Source: Blattamonas nauphoetae (taxonomy: Eukaryota > Preaxostyla > Oxymonadida). From it: DNA of 64,000 nt. Positions 1-12,500 of this stretch are shown one piece after another. Numbering within the stretch: position 1 is the first letter of the stretch; the number at the start of each line of letters is the position of its first letter. The DNA lies in contig JARBJD010000032.1 of NCBI GenBank assembly GCA_033064195.1, positions 340,069 to 404,068 on the forward strand, given 5' to 3'. Position numbers and translations under genes: made by a program. The notes under the pieces were generated by a model. The model saw only the letters and a program-made list of their open reading frames with translations. It was not told where the DNA came from and did no database searches.

Positions 1-824
1 TAGAGATGAGGAAAGAAGGGGATAAAGTACGTATGGCAGATCAATGAGACACAACTCCAAAACAGACCCAAGAAATGAGATAAGATTGAGAAAGCAACGG
101 ATTCATACAATATACTCCTCTGTAAACGTTTTACTCACCTCTGTCACAGTACAATCGCTGTCAGTGCCAGACTCGTCTTCAACAGCACCGATCACTAGGA
201 TTGAACCAAAATCAGGGATGGTAATGATGCGATAAGGATCTGCAAGAGGCTTGGTGGAGCGTGAATGTTTGATATTGGCAGCAAGATATCTGATGAAGGA
301 TGGAAGAAGAAAGAGACATGATTGGTACGTGATAAAAGATTGATAAAAAGAAAGAATATTAAGAAGGTTGAGAAGTCAGGAAGAGACGAGGGGACGTACC
401 TTCCTTTCATTGCAGGATACACAGTGTCGGCGACGTGATTGATGAGGACATTTGTCAGCCACTCTCTGTTCCCCGGTGCTCGACCATCAAAGTCCATCAA
501 TGCAACAACTTCCTGAATAAATGACCCTGGGATGGTAGTCGAGTCTGATAGACCTGTTCCTTGAATCAGGTCACCACAATCAAACGAGAGAAGAGTAGTG
601 TTTGCTGGAAGAGATGTGTTTGCATGAACAAGAAGATTCTTATAGTCAGCAAATGTGGCATCCATTGTGGATGCTCGGCGATGTCCATTGATCCATCCAT
701 GAACTACGAGAGACAGAAAAAGCAATCTTAATTTCAGACTATCACTTGTGTGGAAGACACGAAATTGATGAGATATTTGAGGGAAAATGAAGCAATGTAA
801 AAGGAGGAGGAATGAGAAGGGCAT
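1..824 (-). CDS. Secreted calcineurin-like metallophosphoesterase, 5'-nucleotidase family (3' part outside window)
   Basis: Three exons can be read on the minus strand: 824-740, 703-400 and 289-139. The introns are 36 nt (739-704) and 110 nt (399-290), and a donor at 138 leads toward or beyond the window edge. The ATG at 824 opens a hydrophobic signal peptide (about residues 1-20). The mature protein starts with FRVFHTSDIHGWINGH, the first metal-binding motif (D-x-H), completed exactly across the first splice junction. CGDLIQGTG is the second metal motif. The expected GNHE box reads GNRE, so the usual catalytic His is replaced by Arg. Family members hydrolyse phosphate esters such as nucleotides in secretory or extracellular compartments. 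The signal peptide fits that, but the GNRE change makes activity uncertain. CCT1 is divergent, with a MITE between the two genes. Confidence 0.75.
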
Positions 825-854
825 TCAACAGTGAATGCAACAATCAGATAGCTA

Positions 855-1177
855 CAGGGTGAGCCAAAAGTAACCTTCTCTAGGGGCCGATCAAAGCCTT
901 TTTCGACAAAAGTTAAAAAAGAGAGTTTCAAGACGTGAAATATGAAGAGAGTGATCATTAAAGCTTAACTGAATTCTCGTTCGTTTTTTGTCAGAAATCG
1001 GGACATGCGAACGATCTGACTTCATTCGTACACTGCACTGAAGTTGATTAGAAAGAAATCAGTGAATGAGGTGGTGAGCAAACAGTATAGCGACAACGAT
1101 CTCTATTTGATGTTTGTTTTCGAAAAGATGACATAAAAACACAATTGTGGGATGAAGGTTACTTTTGGCTCACCCTG
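855..1177. mobile_element. Mariner-type MITE (323 bp)
   Basis: Inverted repeats of 24 bp, identical at both ends and beginning CAGGGTGAGCCAAAAGTAA, bound a 323-bp stretch. A TA dinucleotide lies directly outside each end (853-854 and 1178-1179). TA target duplications and CAGGGTG-type termini are typical of Tc1/mariner elements. The interior is AT-rich and holds no transposase, so this is a non-autonomous copy. It lies between the start codons of the metallophosphoesterase and CCT1. Confidence 0.85.
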
Positions 1178-1483
1178 TACATCGATCAGAACATGATTTT
1201 TCTGAAGAAAGATTATTGATGCTAGATATTCACAAATAAACGAGAAATTAGAATGAAACTCAAGCTACGAAGCGTTTTGAAGCGATAATGATCATAATAC
1301 GTACATTATCACCCAGAAATTGCACTTTTTCTGTTCAACAGTTTTTTGTTGACAATCAACGCATCCAAACGATAAAATGATGATGTTAAAGTGTATGAAT
1401 GACATTTCAAAAAGATTGAGTCATCAGTCTCTTGTCCGACGAAATGACCAAGCCAATAAGGGACGATCGCTTTGACAAACAGA
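1178..1483. other. Upstream region of CCT1, no gene seen
   Basis: AT-rich stretch between the MITE and the proposed CCT1 start. I see no reading frame with family resemblance. A short plus-strand frame from 1432 runs through the start of CCT1 exon 1 and its first intron and is not needed to explain the gene. Promoter elements probably lie here, but I cannot point to a specific motif. Confidence 0.4.
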
Positions 1484-3408
1484 ATGAGCGTAAAATCTTT
1501 CGAAATTCGTCAAGCAAACAGTGTGAATTTCCACATTCTTCATTTTATCATCAAATTATTCAATTTGACGCCTTACCATTTCAGCTACCGCAATTGTTGC
1601 GATCCGCAACATCATGAAGTCATCTTTCGGTCCTGAAGGCCTCGACAAGATGATTGTGAATGATGTTGGTGATGTAAACATCACAAATGATGGAGCAACC
1701 ATCTTGGCCCAACTTGAAATTCAACACCCAGCCGCTAAGGTTTCATATTCTTTTCTCGACATTTTTGTTCATTCATCCATCCTTTGAAATGTAGCTGCTT
1801 GTTGAATTGGCAACCCAACAAGATATGCAGGTTGGTGACGGAACCACCTCAGTTGTTCTCTACACAGCAGAAATGCTTGCCGTTTGTTCTCCATTCTTCT
1901 TATTCTTCAACTCACTCCCAGAACGCAATGAAGCTCATGGAACACCAACGTATCCACCCAACCTTGATCATTCTGGGATACAAACGAGCTCTTCGCTTCG
2001 CTATGCACTATCTGAAAGAGAACCTGACCATTCCCGTCAACCAACTTGGTGCTGATGCCCTCATGAACATCGCTCGCACCTCGCTCTCCTCAAAGCTTGT
2101 CTCCGCGTATGCTTTGCTTTTCCGTCACCAACTGACCCACTCTTTCAAAATTTAGGGATCTTGACCACTTCGCCAAGATTTGCGTGGATTCCATCCAAGC
2201 CGTCAAAACGGAAGGAAAGATTACCAAGAAAGTCAAGTACCCCGTCAAGAACATCAACATCCTTAAAGCTCACGGAGGCACCATGAATGATTCCACAGTT
2301 GTTCCTGGAATCTGCCTGAACTACACACGTGCCGCCCAAGGTCTGCCGCTCCCCTCTTCTCATTCTGATAGGAATGCCACGCACTGTCAAGGATGCTAAG
2401 ATCGCTCTGCTCGATTTCAGTCTTCAGAAGTACCGTCTTCGCATGGGAATTCAGGTTGAAATCACAGACCCGAAGAAGCTTGAAGCTGTGCGTGAACAGT
2501 CTCTCTTTTCCATTCCCCTCATCTTTCAATCATTTTCTAACAAACAGAGAAGTTGCTGAAGTCCGCAATCGTGTCCAGCTTGTTCTGAGCTCAGGTGCAA
2601 ACGTTGTGCTTGTCTCTGGCGGTATTGACGATCTGTGCCTGAAATACTTCGTCGAATCCAACGCAATTGGTGTTCGTCGTGTCCGTCGTGCCGAGCTCGA
2701 AGCTGTTGCCAAGGCTACAGGTGGAAACGTCGTCACATCTCTCGCCGACCTTGACGGAAAGGAAAGCTTCGATGCCTCGAACCTCGGCCATGCCAAAGAA
2801 GTTTCTGAGGAACGTGTGGCCGACGATGACGCCATTTTCATCAAAAACCCAGCAAAGACATCGGCTGTCTCGATCCTCCTCCGTGGACCGTCAGACTACG
2901 CTCTTGACGAGATGGAGCGCTCTCTCAACGACGCCCTGCATGCCCTCAGTGCCACCCTCGAGAGCGATTCTGTTGTTGTCGGTGGAGGCGCAGTCGACGG
3001 TGCTCTGAACATCGCTGTTGAGGAATGGGCCAAGTCGATTGGGTCACGCGAGCAAATCGCAGCCATGCAATGGGCGAACAGTCTGCTGACCATTCCAAAG
3101 ACGCTTGCATTGAATGCTGCCCAGGATTCGACAGAAATGATTGCCATGCTTCGAGCCGAGCATGGAAAGTCTCAGAATGATGAGAATTCGAAGGATCTGA
3201 AATATTCTGGGATGGACTTGAAGAACGGAACAGTTACAAACAACTTGGTCAGAGGTGTTCTGGAACCGGCTGCAGTGAAGATCACTGCCCTCCAACTTGC
3301 TACTAATGCTGCTGCTGTGTGTTTATTTTTGTCAATCATTGTTTGCAGACCATTCTTCGTGTGGATGACCACATCCAAGTGGAAGACAGAGATCCACAGG
3401 CTCAATAA
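1484..3408 (+). CDS. CCT1: CCT/TRiC chaperonin subunit alpha (TCP-1 alpha)
   Basis: Eight exons join in frame to 534 residues: 1484-1520, 1585-1739, 1795-1881, 1922-2106, 2156-2340, 2372-2498, 2548-3316 and 3349-3408. Introns are 31-64 nt and all GT..AG. The product is one subunit of the cytosolic double-ring chaperonin that folds actin, tubulin and other proteins using ATP. Visible signatures are NDGATIL (residues 47-53), the ATP-binding GDGTTS (78-83), [13 protein letters not shown], and GGGAVD near 404. The apical sequence and the tail TILRVDDHI match CCT alpha better than other subunits in my comparison. The family is usually 545-556 residues; the shortfall is at the N terminus, so the first exon ([12 protein letters not shown]) is the least certain part. 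It converges with the giant gene, whose stop lies 170 nt downstream. Confidence 0.92.
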
Positions 3409-3577
3409 CGAATCATTTCAAGACATTCGTCACACACCCTCAGTATTCTGAAAAGAACTGAAATAGCGAGGTTTAACAGACCAAGAGACATGCATTAAAT
3501 GATAAAGACCGTTGAAAACGGAGAAATAAGAGTTAAGAAATCAATAAGACAAAAGAGAACCGAAGAGAGAAAAAATG

Positions 3578-6500
3578 TTACGAGTGTTGAAACAGAGCCG
3601 GATGAGGGACAGCGATATTCGCGAGAGAGTTGTTCAGGATTGCACACGTTTCCTCAGCAGTGAGTCCAGAACTGGAAGATGAAACAAAGAAGAGAACAGA
3701 CGGTTCGAGGCTTTGGATAGCGCCTTCAATGAACGGCTTGAAATCCTCGCTCTGCTTCTGCTTGGCAATGGCTGTGAGGGCAGACGAGATTGACTTGTAG
3801 ATCTGCAGAAGGATGATGAAAAAACAAGAAAAAGAGGGACCTTTCGGTATTCCACTTTGGTGATGCTGTTCTTTCGGTCTCCTCGCCATTTTCGGCTCAG
3901 GCAGAGGACAGCGATTCCAAAGCAGGCGCGCGTGCGGTCACTCATCAACACTTTCTTCTCCCAAAACCATTTCCCTTCGACAAAATCGTGGAGAGTGGCG
4001 ACGAGGGTGTCGATGACTGGATGGATGTGAGGAGAGACGGAGTTCAGCAGAGAGAACTCGGTCAGATGAACGAGAAGACAGATTGCCTCTGTCTCCCGGA
4101 GCGGCGATGTGAGAGGAGGGGAGTTCGGCTGAGGCGGCGAGAAGCGACGGAAGGCGTAGGTGAATGAGGAGACGATGGTGGCGGGGAGGTTGTATGAAGT
4201 TGGAGAGTCGGAGACGTTGAGACGCTGGATGGAGACTGGGCGGGATTGAGAGGATTGGAGTTCAGTTGAGGAAATGGTGGAGTTGATGAGGGATTCGAAG
4301 AAAGCGAGACAGAGGCAAGAATTCTGGATCTGGTGTGGAGTGAAGAGTGACGGAGACACGATGAGAGGAGCAGTTTGCGGGGAGGGTGGGTTGACGAGGA
4401 GCGAGAGACTTGAGACGAGGCTGGTCAGAAACAAGAAGAAGGAGTGTTCTGAACAGATGTTGATGCACGGCTGGCAGAACCACTGCACTTGTTTCGCATT
4501 TCTGTCGATTGACTTGGAGACAGTGGCACTGAGTGAAGGTGGGTCGGTTGTGAAGACGAGCTGGATGAGGGACGAGAGGACGGTTGAGAGCTTGTTGATT
4601 GTGAGATGTGGGCGTGTGGGAGGATGCTCACGGCAGAACTGAGCAATGGCAGTTGACATGACAAGTTGCGTCCCTCGTTGCTGAGAAAGCGGCTCGGAAT
4701 TCACTGCTTCCGGAAGGAGCCCTGAAGGCAGGGCAGGGTACGAACCTCCGAGCAGGAAGGACGTGAACAGCTCGATGAGGAAGAGGGTGACGTACAGTGA
4801 TTTATCTTTGGGATTTCCAGATCGGGCTTGGGCTGAGCTGGAGACGAGGAGAAGGAGTGCAGAGAGAAGACTGTTCTCGACCAAATAGCGCGTCGGAAAT
4901 TGTCCCTCAGGCAGTTCCTGTCCAAAGGAGCTTTGCGGCAGACTGGAGGAGTCAAGTTGAACATTTGAGACTTCTGATTGATCGATGGACTGAGTTTGTT
5001 GGGCTGGTGCGGCGTTTTGGAGGAACTGGGTCAATCCGTTGATCACGTTGAGTCGATGCTGGGGGAGGATCACCGCTCGTTCGATGGAATCCACCTTCGT
5101 CGAGAAGACAACGAGCGAGAAGATCGAATGCAACAGAGACGTCAGATGGATGTACGTCGTGTGTGGCGCAAATTGGGAGAATTGTTTGAGTTGAAGGCAT
5201 TGGGCATGAACGGCGAGTGATGTCGCGATGTCAAGTGAACAGAGAAGGTCCAGGGTGAGTGTGATGACCGCGTTGACAGTCCCGGCGAGCTGAGATTCAG
5301 CGGGCGTTGGTTGTTGGGGTGGCTGGTCAGGTTGTTCCACGCGCAGAGGAGAGGTGACAAACGACCTGACGAAGGAGACGAAGAGATTCAACCGGCAAAG
5401 GTCAGTCACAGTCGCAGAGCTGATTGGCTGGGCGAGCAACTGTTCAGGCGAAGACACGCCAAATGCAAACAACTCGAAGAATCGCCATTCCCTCTCTTCA
5501 AGCGGCTGATCTGTGGCTTGGATGACAGAGAGACTGAGTGAAAGAACGTCAGATTTTGAAGGTGGCTTGCGAACGAATCGCTTCTGATTGACGAGTGTGG
5601 CGATGCTCGTGGCAGCAGGAGCATGGAGGACAATCAGAAGGAGAGAAATTATGGTTCGCATGAAGTTGGACACGTAGAGCGAGGATGAAAAAGTGAGCTG
5701 TGGAGAATCTGTCAGGAAAGGTTGTGTAACACGGGGGACAGTTCCTTCGGGAATGATCGGCGACAACGAGAACGACGCCGATACAAACTTCATCATCTGA
5801 GAGACCACATCTGCAAACTGGCGTGTGGGGATGACATCGAATGGGAGAGAGGCAAGAGACTCCAGAAATGATGGGATGAGCGAAGAAAGGCCCGTCACGA
5901 GTGGATTGCCACAGGAATACAATTCGGCGAGGCTCAGCGAAGAGAGAAGAACCAGTCTGCTCAGCTCGTCGCCCAACACTTCCGAAACGAGGACATTCTG
6001 TTTTATCGGTGTGGCTTGGTTCGATTGAATGAAATCTGCCAGAATGTGTGGTTCCTGCTCAATGATCTTCGATCTGGACGGAACATCTTCAGATGGATCC
6101 TCGACTTTTGGGAGGATGAAGGGATCGAGGATGATTGGGGAGGGCAAGATACGCTCATTCATCGAGGGTGACGCGGAAATGTTCTGAGAATCATCAGACA
6201 CTTCAGGAACAGCGGGCTCCAACCCATTGACGATTCTGTTCCAGTCCATCGTGAGAGAGATGACTGGCACGAGGGGGACGAACGACGGATACTGCTTGTG
6301 GATGGCCAGTTCTGTCATCAGGACAGAGGAAAGGGCGCGAGTGAACGAAGGAGGAGGATGAGCGTTCAGGTTCCACGGAAGTTGAGCGAAGAAGGATGTG
6401 ATGGAGAGCGAGACCGACGAAACAAAAGCGTGCTTCACCTGTTTTGTTGATTCCTGGCTGAATGCTCGCATGAGAGACGAGTACTCCTGAAGGAGACAGC

Positions 6501-9500
6501 TGAACATGAACGACAACGTTGTTGGGTGCGGTGTCGAGAGCAGCGGGGAAGCGTCATTCACTCCCGTCTGAGATTTGAATCCGTTCTGCTTGATTTGCCA
6601 TCTCCAGCCGAACAGATGATCTCTCGCGCGGTCGGCTTCTGTTTGTTGAAGGAGCTTCTGTGACTCCACACCCGACTTGTTGTGGACGATCCAATACTTC
6701 CTCTGCGTGTATTCCTCAAGATCATTCTCCACTCGCAGAGCGCATTCGTTGTCGTCGATTTCCTTCTGCTTCATCAGAATGGCCTTCACAACATCCACAA
6801 AGTCGGAAAAGAGAGACGAAATGAGCATCGAAAGGTCACGAGCTTCGGACGAGTCTTGCGTGCACGACGACAGAACGTAGATCAGAGGAGAGAAGTGCGA
6901 GAGGTCGGAATCCGCGAGGAGGTACGACGACGGCTGTGGGGACAGCAGGGCGGAGTAGAACGAAAGAGTGGTCTGCAGAAGGAGGAGAGGCGAGACGAGG
7001 ATCGACGAATCAAACGAAGAATAAGGATATTGCGAAGAACGGGGAGTCGGATCGAAAGAAACGGAACTGTTGGGGACAAGTTCAACAAGTCGGATGGTAA
7101 CAGCTTTCACAAAGGAAGACAGTGACAAAAGCGAGGGAATGCTGAGTGGAGTGGCTCTGCTGATGTGGATGGATGGATCGTGGTTTCGCAGATGTGTCAA
7201 CTTGGCCACAATGGGTTGCGTGAACGGGAGGAGAGAGTGGTCCGCGATGATGTAACCCTGCTGGTCTTTCTCCCATCTGAGCATCGACACTGTCTCGCAG
7301 ACGATATTGAGTGCGTTGAGGAGGACGTTGGACGGTGAGAGCGGTCCGATGTGGTGATAATAGAAGAGATCTTCGGAAGGGGCAGACGGCATTGTGTCGA
7401 GAGTTGGTTTGGAAGGAAGAGAGGAGATGTAGGCAGACAGTTCGGGAATGACAAGCGGCTTGAAGAGATCGATGGAGTCTTTCAAAAGTGTCCAAAGATG
7501 CTCGTTGAACGGTTCAAGACGAACTGGCTCGATCAACTCTGCTGGCTGGACAGTTTCGGTTGGTTCGGAGGGGATCACGTTCCCCTCCTCGTCGTGCTGC
7601 TCCTCCACTTCTTGATGCTGAGTCAGAAGGTGGGTCTGCGTGGTGACGAGAGAAGTGCTGAGTGATTCCAACAAATCGATCCAGATTTGCTCGCCAGTGG
7701 AAGGAACAAATTTGGGAAGGATGAGCGGAAAGAAGATTGGGAATCCAGTGTTGGTGACAGGAACCTCCGCGATCTCGATTTGTGATTGTTGGACAAGATC
7801 TGCCACAGCACTCTCATCGGCGTGGGGAAGAGCAAGAATGGATCTGAGAATGGCGAAGAGTGTTTGGGCGGCACAGGATGGTGTGAGACTTTGGAGGATC
7901 TTCTTGATCTGGAGAGGAATCATGAACTCTTTTGTGATCCGCATTGACTCCGACGTCGGGACATCCGATCCTTCGAATGTGTTGAGCGAGAACCGCTCGC
8001 CGGTGAGCCCAACCGAAGTATCCCGATCGGCAGAGTGTGAGAAGAGGTATTGGAGGTGCGAGAGGAGAAGGGTGAGAAGGGGGTTGAGGACAGACGATGA
8101 CGACGAGTGCTTCGAGTACGTGATGGAGAAGAGAGGAGAGTGGACTGGCTGGTCATCCTCGTCTCGATAACTCAACGACTGGGCGAAGTAGCTTGGGAGC
8201 ATGTATTTCCGACCTGGCGTCTCAGAATCGGCGATGAGGAGTGCTTCTGAGATGCTTGTTGGTAGGGTGAATCGAGTGATCATCAGATTGAGAGGTGAGA
8301 AAGGCGACGAAGCATGCAGCTGGAGAAGAGAATCTGCAGTCGTGTTGGCAATGAGGAACGACAGCGATGGTTGGACAGGGTTTGAAATCAGAGTCTGAGT
8401 GATGCCAGAGAAGGTAGTTTTGAAGAGAGAGATCCATTCGGGGAGAGTGAGGAGTTCTGGCGAAATGAAGTCACGCAAGTAAGGAACAAGAAGAATGTTT
8501 GCGACGACAGCTTGGACCAGTTCAGTTTGAAGACCGCATGTTGGAGGGATGAGTGAGATCAGAGTGGTGATTGTTTCAGTGAAGAGTGTGGTGACAAGAG
8601 ATGTGGACACAGTGGAATGGGTGGCGTTTGTGAGGAAGTGTTGAGAAACATTCTGTTCTGGGTCGAGCAGGTTGAGCATGAACGGATCGAACTTGAATGG
8701 AGAATTCTCCGTGTCTGTCGCCTTCAGAAGAAAATCCGAGAATTGCTGGATGATGAAGAGGACCCAATTCTGAGCGAGGGCGACAGCCTTTTCAGAAGTG
8801 CTCTGTTTTGGCTCAACCTGCTCTGAAGCACCCTGCTCGTCTGAGCGAGGAGGAGCCTCACTCGGAGTGGCGATGAACGAGTGGAGGATGGCTGCTGTCC
8901 GCTTGATTTGGTAGACAAGCGTGCTGATGTGGAGGTAGATCGGCGACGTGATTTCTGTTGCGCGGACGATTGCATCATTCCGCTCCCTCCTCAACAGCTG
9001 AATCTTCGCCCCGCGCGTCGAGTCGTACGCGGTTTGAGGAACAAGCGCCGTCACGTCATTCACATTGTTGCATTTTGGGTTGAAGAGGTTGAAGCCTCCG
9101 TCGCCCTTGTCCGATCCAGACGAGAGCTTGTGCGGGCATTTGACTTGTTGTGTCTCAGTCTTCTTCGTTCGAATGTAGACGTGGGTGAGGCTCGTGAGGA
9201 AGCTGAGTTCTCGCTCGACGGACGAGCGAATTGGTGCCTCTCGTGTCTCCCCTTCTTTTTTCGAGGCGAAGACTGATCCTGCGAGTTCTTCGAGGACAGT
9301 GGAATGGGCTCGAAGTGAAGCGTCAAGTTGTTCGATGGTGGTTGGGATGAAGGCGTCCTTCTGTGTTGGGACAGAGAAAGCGTGATAGCTGACAGACGGG
9401 ACAGACTCTCGCTCATCCGCATGGCGAGGCTCGAACACGGCAGAGTCGTGCAGAGGAACGTTGCTGATGACTGTGGTGAGGGTGGAGTGCATGATCGACA

Positions 9501-12500
9501 GCTCCTTCTCGTTCAGAACGGTCTGAGAGCCATATTTGGAGACAGAATTCTCATTTTGGGCTTTCTTGTTTGTTGCTGTTTCGTTTTGAACAAAACTGCG
9601 GAGATGCTGGTCGGAGATGTTCTTGATTTCCGAATCAAAGAGCTGGATGGACGAGAAAACAACGAAGCATCCAGTCAAAGAGTCCTTGATTGCTTCTGCT
9701 CGTCCGATTTGAGAAGTTGGGTTCACTGCAAACGACGAGAGGACTCGGAGAGCAGCCTTCTCGTTAGACAGCTCGCTGTAGAAGGCGGGGACGATCACGT
9801 TGAGCAGGATCCGACACGACTCCGCATCGGCGATGAGTTCGTTCTGCAGATAATTGGATGGAATCGTCGGGTTGAGGAAGAAGGAGAGTAGTGACGTGGC
9901 ATGCTTCGATTGGAGGAGGGAGGGGAAGGGTCGGTAGAACGAGGTTGGCGGTGTTGGCTTTTTCTCCTTCCCTTTCGTGAAATCTTCAGCACAGATCACA
10001 AATCCGACTTCCTGAATCATGGCGTGCTTGACACGGATTAGCATTTCTGTGTTCTGCATTTCGATTTGTTGTTTCGAGATGAATCCGAGCACGACCTCTT
10101 CGAGCGACTTCATCCGCCCAGCCGCAATGTTCAACGACTCGCAGAGCTGTGAAGTTGTTTTGGGTTTGATCGATTGAGCGAAGAGGACGTTTGGTGGGCG
10201 AGTGAGGTTCGAGAGGACTTTGAGAGTGAGGTCGATGAGCAGGGAGAAGACAGGCGAGAGAGCGTCCGAGGTGCAGATTGCGTGAATGAGCATCTCGACG
10301 AGGGGAGCATCGATGAGCCACGAGATGGCTTTCTGCGGCCCGCTTGTGCTGGCTTCAACAACAATCTTGAGGATGCAGTACAGAAGGATGGGGGCAGTGT
10401 CTGACAGGTCTCGCAGCCACTTCAGTTCTTTCGTGAAGAGATGGTCGAAAAGGAAGACGATGTCGTGCGGATAGTCGCCTTCGGGTTTGTTCTCTTTTTT
10501 GTTCTTTTTGTCAATCTCCTTCTTCTTCTTCTCTTTGCTGAGGGAGAATTGATGGAAGGCGTTGAAGAGGGTGCTTTCGAGGAGATGGAAGGAATGCGCG
10601 GTCTCTTCCTCGTTCTGCGACGGAGTGAAGACGAGTGAGATGCAGAGAGAATCCAGAACCGACAGCCAGAATGGATTCATGTGCCAATTCTGAACAACTC
10701 GACATGTTGTCATGAAGAGAGGAAGGAGGGAGTGATGCTTGTAAGGAAAGAGGGGTTGAGATGACGACGAAGCAATGAACTGAGGGAAAAAGGAGAGGGA
10801 CGCGAGAAGGATTGAACTGTCCCTTGAATGCACAGTGGGAGAGAGCATCGGATGGAGAGACGACAGCGTGGAATATGCAACGAGAAAGCTGTTCAAGACA
10901 GGATTCGAGGCTGGCTTGAGCTTCATGTTGGGGACAGTGCGAGTGGTGAAGATGTCTGTTTGAGAAAGAGAGCGATCGGTCGGAGCGGGTCGTGAAGTGA
11001 AGAATGTGGAGAAGGCGGGGTATGTCTGCAGGAGCCTTTGGAGAGTCCCGAGAGAGGCTGAAAAGAAGGCGATGAAGTCCATGAAGGGACGCGGAGAGAA
11101 GAGTGTCGGTTGCGATGATGGCGGTTTGGAGAAGAATGAAGTTGGAGATGAGAGGGATGGATGGAATTGGATCGCTGAAACAAGAAGTTGGAAGAACCGG
11201 ATGACGAGGAGAGGCGACCCAACTTTGAGGAGATGTTGAGTGTGGATCTCGATGGAATTCAGATTCAGAGTGAAGAGAGGGATGACTGGCTTCTCAGACG
11301 GTGCTTCAGTCGTGTCTGGGTATTCCTGCTCACTCTGATCTTGCGTCTTTGGCACAACGAGCATCAGCGAGGCAAAGTGGAGGAGAGAGGTGAAGAGGAC
11401 GGGCGGGGTGAACGACGACGGGCGTGTGTCTTGTTCCGTCAGATACGACCGAAACCCGCCAATTGTGGCCTTCCCGTCGCGGAAGGGATTTGGCGACGGT
11501 TCTGTTGATTGAGTCTGCCTCTCAGAAAACGGCGTGCTGACGATATCGCTGGGAGTTGCATGGGAGGACACTTCAGACGACAGTTGCGGATCGGAGACGT
11601 GTTGGGACTGATCGTCGGTGAAGTTGTCTTCCACAGCTTCACCGCCATCTTGATCTTGTTCAGTCAGTGTGTCTTGTTGTGTCCCATCCATCTGGACGAG
11701 CTGATCTTGCAGTTGTTCTGGTGATGTCTCTTCTTGATTGTGAAGAGGGGTTGGTGCCTCTTCTTCCTGAACCGAATGCATCTGATGCTCCTGTTCTTCC
11801 TCCGAATCGTCCTCTGTGGCAGTGATGAGACGAGAGTTGTCTCTCTTTTGCGGCGACTCAACCACCTCTCCCATCAGATTGTTCAGCCGTGCAGTCGAAT
11901 GAGTAAGACCTGGCTCCTCTTCCTCCGTTTTCGGCACTTCCGCTTTTGAGAACCTTCGAAGAGCACGCTTGATCGAGTTCTGCACCGACTTGATGTCTCC
12001 GAAGCTGGCGAGAGTGCCTGTCTGGATGAACGAGCCGAGTGGATACGCAGCGTCGTTGAACTGTGCCATCATGTTTGCAATCCACGCGTACAGCTGGCGT
12101 GACATTGTCAGCGATGGCTCGAAAGTGGTGAGGAGGTAGTTGGAGCAGACGAGGTTTCTGTGTGGGACGGAAGAGCGTTGCTTGAGATTGGGACTGGCCT
12201 GTTTGTTCAGCGATGCCTGCTCATCGCGGTAGTTCTGCATGATGGCGGAATTGATGAGGGCGAGGAAGACGTGTGACTGTGTCTGTGGAGAGATGAGGAG
12301 AGACGTGGAAGTGTCTCTCGGAGTGTGAGTGTTGAACGGGAGCATCGAGAGAGCCGAATGGGCGATGGAGAAGGGGAGAGATTGGATGAGAGGGATGTTG
12401 ATTGGGACAAACGCCTGCTTGTTGGTGGTGAAGTCAACGAGGATGTCGATTGTGTGCGCAGTGGGGACCCAGTTCAGCGTGGAATGCTTTTCTTGGAGTG

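Noticed and set aside
734-958. Minus-strand frame of 74 codons upstream of the metallophosphoesterase
   Set aside because: It spans the MITE left end and overlaps exon 1 in another frame; no protein features.
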